Assembly: GCA_017417105.1 (NCBI GenBank)
Contig: JAFPZU010000108.1
Coordinates: forward strand, 1 to 42,847
Source: Lachnospiraceae bacterium
Lineage (GTDB): Bacteria > Bacillota > Clostridia > Lachnospirales > Lachnospiraceae
DNA: 42,847 nucleotides
Direction of reading: 5' to 3'
Within the stretch, counting starts at the first letter, position 1; the number at the start of each line of letters is the position of its first letter. Made by a program: the position numbers and the translations under genes. Shown here piece by piece: positions 37,144 to 42,847 of this stretch. The notes under the pieces were generated by a model. It was not told the origin of the DNA. It was given only the letters and a program-made list of their open reading frames with translations, and made no database searches.

Positions 37144-38271
37144 ATAGGGACGAAGTCGAAAAAACTTCATAATCTGATCCGGGGGCTCGCCATCATTGAC
37201 TTGCTCTTGCTCGCAGTCTGTATAATACTGTTCTCCAAAGCTCTGGATTATCAGAAAGAGAATGCAAGACTTGCACAGAAAAACGAGGATCTGCAGGTTT
37301 CGCTGAATCGCATTGCAGGAGTAAGCACCGGATCAGACCTGCCCGTGGAAAACCTTGATGTTGATGAGATGATCGAAGCAGAGGAGAACCGTCAGGAGGA
37401 GTCGATGGCGGATCTTTCCGATGCGAACGATATGAAGGCTCTTATCAGGGAATACGCCGAACAGGGCAAGAGCTTTATCTCGACCTTAAAGGCTGTTTTT
37501 TCGGATCAGTTCGTGCTGGCGGACGAGGGAAGGTTCTATTTCAAGGATATAGATCCTACCCTTCGTCCTTATTCCTATGACAGCTCACTGATAGAGCTTT
37601 CGTCTGACGGCATCATCTCCTATGATGATGAAACGGCGGAGGTGACCTACGGAATAGATGTTTCCCAGTATAACGGGGAAATAGACTGGGAGACCATGAA
37701 GAATTCGGAGAGCAGACCGGACTTCGTGTATGTTCGCCTTGGGATCAGGGGATATCAGTCGGGGAAGCTCGTGCCTGACACGCAGGTGTCCGCAAACCTC
37801 ATAGGAGCCAGGGACACGGGAGCCGAGGTTGGCGTATACTTTGTGACCCAGGCGGTGAACGAGGAGGAAGCAAGGGAAGAAGCCCGGTTCGTAATAGAGA
37901 CTCTTTCGGATAACAGCATAGATCTTCCGGTAGCGCTTGACGTGGAGAAGGTGGAAACCTATGACACCGAACCCAGGACAAAAAACCTGAGCCCGGAAGA
38001 TTACACCAAAAATGTCCTGGCTTTTGCAGATGAAATGGATAAACTGGGGCATGAAACAATAATCTACGGAAATGGAAAGAGCTTCATGCTGATGATGGAC
38101 GTTTCCATGATAGATGATATGGGCAAATGGTTTGCCGATTACGTGGCAAAAGACGATTACATACCGTATTTCCCCTATGACTTTTCGATATGGCAGTTTA
38201 CCAGCCAGGGAAGAGTGCCGGGGGTTACGGGAGACTGTGATCTAAATATTAAGATCGTTAAAACAGAATAG
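37144..38271 (+). CDS. Membrane-anchored GH25 muramidase-like protein (probable ATA start)
   Basis: Residues about 20-38 form a membrane segment, followed by a short coiled coil and linker. A GH25 lysozyme domain follows (about 165-375) with GIDVSQYNG (D172) and the catalytic-site ALDVEKVE (D266, E268). It should cut the MurNAc-GlcNAc bond of peptidoglycan. The frame is open from 37138 but has no ATG, GTG or TTG before TTG 37201, which lies inside the membrane segment without a ribosome site. ATA at 37144 has GGAG (37131-37134) nine bases upstream and gives a proper basic N-terminus, so ATA, or an ATG misread or mutated to ATA, is the best start. It lies between glgP and the deoxysugar genes. 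Confidence 0.8.
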   Translation: MGTKSKKLHNLIRGLAIIDLLLLAVCIILFSKALDYQKENARLAQKNEDLQVSLNRIAGVSTGSDLPVENLDVDEMIEAEENRQEESMADLSDANDMKALIREYAEQGKSFISTLKAVFSDQFVLADEGRFYFKDIDPTLRPYSYDSSLIELSSDGIISYDDETAEVTYGIDVSQYNGEIDWETMKNSESRPDFVYVRLGIRGYQSGKLVPDTQVSANLIGARDTGAEVGVYFVTQAVNEEEAREEARFVIETLSDNSIDLPVALDVEKVETYDTEPRTKNLSPEDYTKNVLAFADEMDKLGHETIIYGNGKSFMLMMDVSMIDDMGKWFADYVAKDDYIPYFPYDFSIWQFTSQGRVPGVTGDCDLNIKIVKTE

Positions 38272-38280
38272 GCTTACCGG

Positions 38281-39213
38281 ATGAGAAGGATCGGAATATC
38301 GGGCGCCACAGGCGCCATAGGACTGGCGCTTATAGAAAAATGCATTGAAGAAGGCGTTGAGGTTTACGTTTTTTTAAGAAAGGATTCTGAAAGGGCAGGA
38401 CGCATACCGGAGCATCCTTTGGTGCATAGGGTCCGGTGTGCCCTTGATGAGATGAAAGATCTTGATATTACGGGTATCCCTGAACTGGATGTTTTTTATC
38501 ATCTTGCCTGGATGAAGGCTTTTGGGGCGGAAAACAGAAATGATCTCCATACCCAGACAGCAAACATAGATTATGCAATAGATGCAGTAGAGCTGGCCGA
38601 AAGGCTTTCCTGCAGGCGGTTTATAGGAGCCGGATCCCAGGCGGAATACGGAAGAAAAGACGAGGCATTAAAACCTGAAACTTCCTGCGAACCTGAAAAC
38701 GGATACGGTATCGCAAAGCTTGCCGCAGGGCAGATGACAAGACTTGAGTGTGAAAAGAGGAGTCTTGAGCATATCTGGATAAGGATACTCTCTGTCTATG
38801 GTCCGGGTGACGGGGAAAGGACACTGGTATCTTCCGTTATAAAGGATGCTTTAGAAGGGCTTGACCCGCAGTGCACGAAGGCAGAACAGATGTGGGATTA
38901 TCTTTACAGTAAGGATGCAGCGGAAGCATTGTATCTTGCAGGGTGCGACGGTGTACCCGGCAAGACCTATGTCCTTGGAAGCGGAAGCGCCAGGCCGCTC
39001 AGATCATATATTGAGGATATCTGTGACATCTGCGCTGATATTACGGGAAAAAGGGTGAGTCCCGAATACGTAAGACCCTACGGGGATAAGCAGGTAATGT
39101 ATCTTGTGGCAGATGTCAGTGATCTGAAAGAAGATACCGGATTTGAGGCAAAGACTTCGTTTGAAGCAGGGATCAGGGAGACAGTGAAGTTTATGCTGGA
39201 GGAAAAAGATTGA
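38281..39213 (+). CDS. Extended-SDR NAD(P)-dependent epimerase/dehydratase
   Basis: The Rossmann loop GISGATGAIG sits at residues 6-15 and the catalytic pair is Y142-x3-K146, followed by a sugar-nucleotide binding half (310 aa). It lacks the features expected of CDP-glucose 4,6-dehydratase (RfbG). As first gene of an rfbF-rfbH cluster it may be the final 4-keto reductase or epimerase that makes a CDP-3,6-dideoxyhexose (compare RfbJ and RfbS of Salmonella). That role is inferred from context. Its stop overlaps the TTG start of rfbF. Confidence 0.8.
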   Translation: MRRIGISGATGAIGLALIEKCIEEGVEVYVFLRKDSERAGRIPEHPLVHRVRCALDEMKDLDITGIPELDVFYHLAWMKAFGAENRNDLHTQTANIDYAIDAVELAERLSCRRFIGAGSQAEYGRKDEALKPETSCEPENGYGIAKLAAGQMTRLECEKRSLEHIWIRILSVYGPGDGERTLVSSVIKDALEGLDPQCTKAEQMWDYLYSKDAAEALYLAGCDGVPGKTYVLGSGSARPLRSYIEDICDICADITGKRVSPEYVRPYGDKQVMYLVADVSDLKEDTGFEAKTSFEAGIRETVKFMLEEKD

Positions 39214-39986
39214 AGGTAGTATTGCTTGCAGGGGGAAAGGGCACCAGGATATCGGAGGAGAGTCAGTTCAGGCCGAAACCCATGATAGAGATCGGGGGCA
39301 AGCCTATCCTTTGGCACATCATGAAGGAGTACTCCTGGTACGGATTCAATGAATTCGTGATCTGCGCAGGCTACAAGCAGGAATATATCAAGGAATGGTT
39401 CAGCCAGTATTTCATTAATTATTCCGATGTTACTTTCGACTATACCGGCGGAGAACTTACGACTCTGGTTCATGACGAACATATAGAGCCCTGGAAGGTT
39501 ACGGTGGTGGATACCGGACTTGATACCATGACAGGAGGCCGGGTGAAGCGGGTTCAGAAATACATCGGAAACGAGACCTTCATGCTGACTTATGGTGACG
39601 GAGTCTGTGACGTAGATATTTCAAAGCTCCTTGATTTTCACAGAGAGAATAAAAAGACAGCTACCCTTACTGCAGTTTTAAGGGAAGAGGAAAAGGGAGT
39701 TCTGGACATAGACGAAAATAATTCCGTAAGATCCTTCAGGGAAAAAAGATCCGCTGACGGAACTCCGATAAACGCAGGATATATGGTGCTGGAGCCTAAG
39801 ATCTTTGAGTATATCGAGGGAGACGGAACCGTGTTTGAAAGGGATGTCCTTGAGAGCCTTGCGACCGGGGGCGAGCTTATGAGCTACACCCACAGAGGCT
39901 TCTGGCAGTGCATGGACAGCGCAAGGGAAAAGGCCATACTTGAAACCATGATAGAAAACGGCAGAGCGCCGTGGATACATTACTGA
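39210..39986 (+). CDS. rfbF: Glucose-1-phosphate cytidylyltransferase
   Basis: RfbF makes CDP-glucose from glucose 1-phosphate and CTP, the first step of CDP-deoxysugar synthesis. The nucleotidyltransferase motif LAGGKGTRI, RPKPMIEIGGKPI, the YGDGVCDVD metal site and the C-terminal GFWQCMDS are diagnostic. Its 258 aa is normal. The start is TTG at 39210: GGAGG lies seven bases upstream, and the next Met is beyond the nucleotide loop, so ATG starts are excluded. It overlaps the SDR gene by four bases, and rfbH starts two bases after its stop. Confidence 0.95.
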   Translation: MKVVLLAGGKGTRISEESQFRPKPMIEIGGKPILWHIMKEYSWYGFNEFVICAGYKQEYIKEWFSQYFINYSDVTFDYTGGELTTLVHDEHIEPWKVTVVDTGLDTMTGGRVKRVQKYIGNETFMLTYGDGVCDVDISKLLDFHRENKKTATLTAVLREEEKGVLDIDENNSVRSFREKRSADGTPINAGYMVLEPKIFEYIEGDGTVFERDVLESLATGGELMSYTHRGFWQCMDSAREKAILETMIENGRAPWIHY

Positions 39987-39987
39987 T

Positions 39988-41337
39988 ATGAGCGAGAAGG
40001 AAGCAAGAGAAAAGATCAAAGAAATGGTAGCCAGGTACTACCATGACTATAAGGAGCCCGAGCAGTCTAAGGATGATTTCAAACCCGGGGACAGGATAAG
40101 CTATGCCTCCAGGGTATTTGATGAAAAGGAAATGCTTGCCCTTACGGATGCAATGCTTGATTTCTGGCTTACTACCGGGAGGTTTTCGGTAGAATTCGAA
40201 GAAAGCTTCGCAAAGTTCCTGGGGGTTAAGTATGCCCATCTTGTAAATTCCGGATCAAGCGCAAATCTCATAGCTTTCATGATTTTGACAGCACCCGAGC
40301 TTGGTGACAGACGGGTTAAAAGAGGTGATGAAGTCATAACGGTGGCAGCGGGATTCCCTACTACGATATCTCCCATGCTGCAGTATGGCGCCGTACCTGT
40401 TTTTGTCGATATGACCGTGCCGCAGTACAACATAGACGTATCAAAGCTTGAGCAGGCTCTTTCTAAAAAGACAAAGGCGGTATTTCTTGCCCATACATTG
40501 GGCAACCCTTTTGACATAAGCGCAGTAAAGACGTTTTGTGATAAGCACGGACTATGGCTCATAGAGGACAACTGCGACGCGCTTGGATCTTCCTACACGA
40601 TGGATGGAAAGACACGGTACACGGGAACCTGGGGAGACATAGGAACCTCCAGCTTCTATCCTCCCCATCATATGACCATGGGTGAAGGAGGAGCGGTTTA
40701 TACGGATGATCCCCTGCTTCACAGGCTGATCTTATCCTACAGGGACTGGGGCAGGGACTGCATATGCCCTTCGGGAAAGGACGGGGTCTGCGGTCACAGA
40801 TATGACAGACAGATGGGTGAGCTGCCCTTCGGGTATGACCATAAATATACCTACAGTCACATGGGATACAATCTGAAGGCTACGGATCTCCAGGCTTCCA
40901 TCGGAGTGGAACAGCTGAAGAAATTCCCGTCATTTATAGAAAGAAGAAAGCATAACTGGAAATACCTTTATGACAGGCTTAAGGAAGCAGGGGCGGAAGA
41001 GAAGCTGATACTTCCGATGCCCTGTGAGAATTCCGATCCCTCCTGGTTCGGGTTCCTTATATCTGTTAAGGATGAAGCGGAGCGTACAAGGAATGATATC
41101 GTAAAGTACATAGAAGATCACAACATCCAGACAAGGCTTCTCTTTTCCGGAAATCTTATAAAGCATCCCTGCTTTGATGATATAAGAGGTACTGATGCCT
41201 ACAGAGTCGCCGGGACTCTTGAGGTCACGGATTATATAATGGAGCACAGCTTCTGGGTGGGAGTATATCCCGGGATGACGGATGCGATGCTTGATCATAT
41301 GGCTGATACCATACTTCGCGGAGCAGGATGCAGATGA
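39988..41337 (+). CDS. rfbH: CDP-4-keto-6-deoxyglucose-3-dehydrase (E1)
   Basis: RfbH removes the C3 hydroxyl of CDP-4-keto-6-deoxyglucose with PMP and an iron-sulfur cluster, working with a reductase (E3). The DegT-like fold has His where aminotransferases have the PLP Lys: H227 in FYPPHHMTMGEGG. The cluster ligands C196, C258, C260 and C268 are all present, spaced C-x61-C-x1-C-x7-C; the Yersinia enzyme has x57 in the first gap, so there is a four-residue insertion near YTMDGKTRY. Length is 449 aa. It is coupled to rfbF and to the next gene. A CDP-glucose 4,6-dehydratase and the E3 reductase are not in the window. Confidence 0.95.
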   Translation: MSEKEAREKIKEMVARYYHDYKEPEQSKDDFKPGDRISYASRVFDEKEMLALTDAMLDFWLTTGRFSVEFEESFAKFLGVKYAHLVNSGSSANLIAFMILTAPELGDRRVKRGDEVITVAAGFPTTISPMLQYGAVPVFVDMTVPQYNIDVSKLEQALSKKTKAVFLAHTLGNPFDISAVKTFCDKHGLWLIEDNCDALGSSYTMDGKTRYTGTWGDIGTSSFYPPHHMTMGEGGAVYTDDPLLHRLILSYRDWGRDCICPSGKDGVCGHRYDRQMGELPFGYDHKYTYSHMGYNLKATDLQASIGVEQLKKFPSFIERRKHNWKYLYDRLKEAGAEEKLILPMPCENSDPSWFGFLISVKDEAERTRNDIVKYIEDHNIQTRLLFSGNLIKHPCFDDIRGTDAYRVAGTLEVTDYIMEHSFWVGVYPGMTDAMLDHMADTILRGAGCR

Positions 41338-42284
41338 TGAGTGAAGAAACAGGGAAAAAGATAAGTTTTATGATCCCCTGCTATAACGAGCGGGAGAATG
41401 TGGTTCCCATGAGCGAAGCCATAGTTAAGCTTATGGAACAGGAACTTTCATCTTATGATTACGAGCTTATATTCATCGATAACTGCTCGGATGACGGCAC
41501 CAGGGATCTTCTGCGTACTATCTGCGCCGGGAATAAAAAGATAAAGGCGATCTTCAATGCAAAGAATTTCGGCCAGTTCAATTCCCCTTATCACGCCATG
41601 TGCCAGACAACGGGAGACTGCACAGTGTCCCTTTGCTGCGACTTCCAGGATCCGGTGGAGATCATACCGGAGTTTGTAAAGGAGTGGGAGAACGGCTATA
41701 AGATAGTCTGCGGCATCAAAGCTACAAGCAAAGAAAATAAGATAATGAGGTTTTTAAGAACCTGCTACTATAAGCTGATCCGCAAAATGTCGGATGTGGA
41801 GCAGATAGAGCATTTCACCGGATTCGGACTGTACGACAAAAGCTTTATAGAAGTGCTGAAGACTTTAGACGATCCGGCGCCTTTTATGAGAGGGATAGTA
41901 GCGGAGCTTGGCTACAAGCGCAAGGATATTCCTTATGAGCAGGCAAAGAGGGCTGCGGGAAAGACGCATAATAACTTCTTCACTCTCTATGATGCCGCAA
42001 TGCTCAGCTTTACCACTTATACCAAGATGGGGCTGAGGCTTGCAACGATCACCGGCTTCATCCTCTCGATCTTAAGCCTCATCGTTGCGATCGTATATCT
42101 TGTAATGAAACTCATCTGGTGGGACAGGTTTGTGGCAGGAATGGCGCCGATCCTTATCATGGTGACGGTTTTGGGATCGATGCAGCTTTTCTTTATAGGA
42201 TTTTTAGGGGAATATGTGCTTAGTATCAATAAACGCGTGATGCACAGACCCCTTGTCATCGAAGAGGAAAGGATAAACTTCTGA
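41334..42284 (+). CDS. GT2-family glycosyltransferase with C-terminal membrane helices
   Basis: This is a DPM1/GtrB-like transferase. The N-terminal GT-A domain has FMIPCYNERENV, the nucleotide site FIDNCSDDGT and CCDFQDPVE in the place of DxD. Two membrane helices lie near residues 230-258 and 265-292, followed by a short basic tail. Such proteins move a sugar from a nucleotide donor to undecaprenyl phosphate or to a lipid-linked glycan. Three in-frame ATGs (41328, 41334, 41337) are possible; 41334 gives an ATGA overlap with rfbH and a fair distance from AGGA. The donor sugar is unknown. Confidence 0.88.
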   Translation: MMSEETGKKISFMIPCYNERENVVPMSEAIVKLMEQELSSYDYELIFIDNCSDDGTRDLLRTICAGNKKIKAIFNAKNFGQFNSPYHAMCQTTGDCTVSLCCDFQDPVEIIPEFVKEWENGYKIVCGIKATSKENKIMRFLRTCYYKLIRKMSDVEQIEHFTGFGLYDKSFIEVLKTLDDPAPFMRGIVAELGYKRKDIPYEQAKRAAGKTHNNFFTLYDAAMLSFTTYTKMGLRLATITGFILSILSLIVAIVYLVMKLIWWDRFVAGMAPILIMVTVLGSMQLFFIGFLGEYVLSINKRVMHRPLVIEEERINF

Positions 42285-42847
42285 TGGGTAAAAGATATCT
42301 GCTGGACTGCACGCTCCGTGACGGAGGATATGTAAACGACTGGCAGTTCGGACATGACAATATAGTAAACATCTTTGAAAGGGTGGCAAGCTCCGGGATC
42401 GACTATATTGAGACCGGGTTCCTTGACGACAGACGTCATTTTGATATAAACAGAAGCATCTTCCCGGATACTGACAGCGCGGAGCGGATATACGGCGGGC
42501 TTGAAAAGCGGACCGCAGAGGTTCTTGCGATGATAGATTACGGAACCTGCGAGCTGTCCAATTTAAAACCCTGTGAAGAATCCTTTATCGATGGCATAAG
42601 GGTGATATTTAAGAAAGAAAACCTTCTTCCGGCCATGAAATTCTGCAAAAAGATAAAGGCTATGGGGTACAAAGTTTTTTCCCAGCTGGTATCCATAACG
42701 AGCTATTCGGACGAGGAATTGCTGGAAGTCACAAAGATCGCAAATGATATAGGCCCCTATGCGGTATCCATAGTCGATACCTACGGACTCTTAAATCCGG
42801 CCGAGCTTACCCACATAATGGGGGTACTGGACGGAAACCTTGATAAG
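42284..42847 (+). CDS. HMGL-like (DRE-TIM) aldolase family protein, cut by window end
   Basis: The reading frame is open to the last base (188 codons). It begins LLDCTLRDGGYVN, the metal- and carbonyl-binding signature of the HMG-CoA lyase/4-hydroxy-2-oxovalerate aldolase barrel, with further barrel strands DYIETGFLDD and VSIVDTYGLLNP. Family members cleave or form carbon-carbon bonds next to a carbonyl with a divalent metal. Similar genes occur in surface glycan clusters, where the substrate is usually unknown. Its ATG overlaps the GT2 stop by one base. A branched or otherwise modified deoxysugar is a possible product, by inference only. Confidence 0.85.
   Translation, partial: MGKRYLLDCTLRDGGYVNDWQFGHDNIVNIFERVASSGIDYIETGFLDDRRHFDINRSIFPDTDSAERIYGGLEKRTAEVLAMIDYGTCELSNLKPCEESFIDGIRVIFKKENLLPAMKFCKKIKAMGYKVFSQLVSITSYSDEELLEVTKIANDIGPYAVSIVDTYGLLNPAELTHIMGVLDGNLDK

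Overview
The window looks like a chromosomal segment of an anaerobic Firmicute, most likely Lachnospiraceae or a close clostridial relative. The reasons are gene content and layout: a nine-gene V-type ATPase operon instead of an F-type one, a paired glgC-glgD, a DnaD/DnaC-type primosome pair followed by a long-form Prs, an SleB-type wall hydrolase with a PcsB/CwlO-like coiled coil, strong Shine-Dalgarno sequences and tightly packed co-directional genes. No rRNA, tRNA, CRISPR array, transposase or phage gene was seen. The genus cannot be named from sequence alone.

Layout. 1-665 is non-coding and structured: a nested inverted repeat (8-111), a 13-bp-stem hairpin (154-185), tandem DnaA-box-like 9-mers (201-227), a consensus promoter (253-280) over an apparently untranslated RNA, and a perfect 16-bp palindrome (411-426). 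666-887 is a small unknown gene with its own terminator. 1132-6351 is a tight operon: membrane-anchored GH18 protein, threonylcarbamoyl-AMP synthase, RpiB, dCMP deaminase and SleB-type wall hydrolase. A bidirectional terminator (6367-6402) separates it from the minus-strand V-ATPase operon (15492 down to 6389: H-I-K-E-C-F-A-B-D plus a DUF402 protein). The K subunit keeps the residues that bind Na+ in Enterococcus hirae NtpK, so the enzyme is probably a sodium pump or sodium-driven synthase.

15678-20517 (+) holds murC, then a DnaD-domain protein, a DnaC/DnaI helicase loader and Prs. Two blocks of tandem DnaA-box-like 9-mers lie between murC and dnaD. 20530-23079 (-) is a large anchored protein of unknown function with a degenerate C39-like tail. 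23322-29789 (+) is glgC-glgD-pth-mfd, followed by pncB, ileS, glgP and an anchored GH25 muramidase. From 38281 a polysaccharide cluster begins: SDR epimerase/reductase, rfbF, rfbH, a GT2 glycosyltransferase and an HMGL-like aldolase cut by the window edge. It points to a CDP-deoxysugar made for a surface glycan.

Points most worth a second look: (i) a ~150-bp dispersed structured repeat in two inverted copies (23107-23258 and 31311-31458), with changes in a hairpin arm that preserve pairing; (ii) a single-base deletion that splits ileS just after its HIGH motif; (iii) a GH25 gene whose only well-placed start codon is ATA; (iv) tandem DnaA-box-like arrays in front of the primosome operon and near the left end; (v) the structured non-coding left end.
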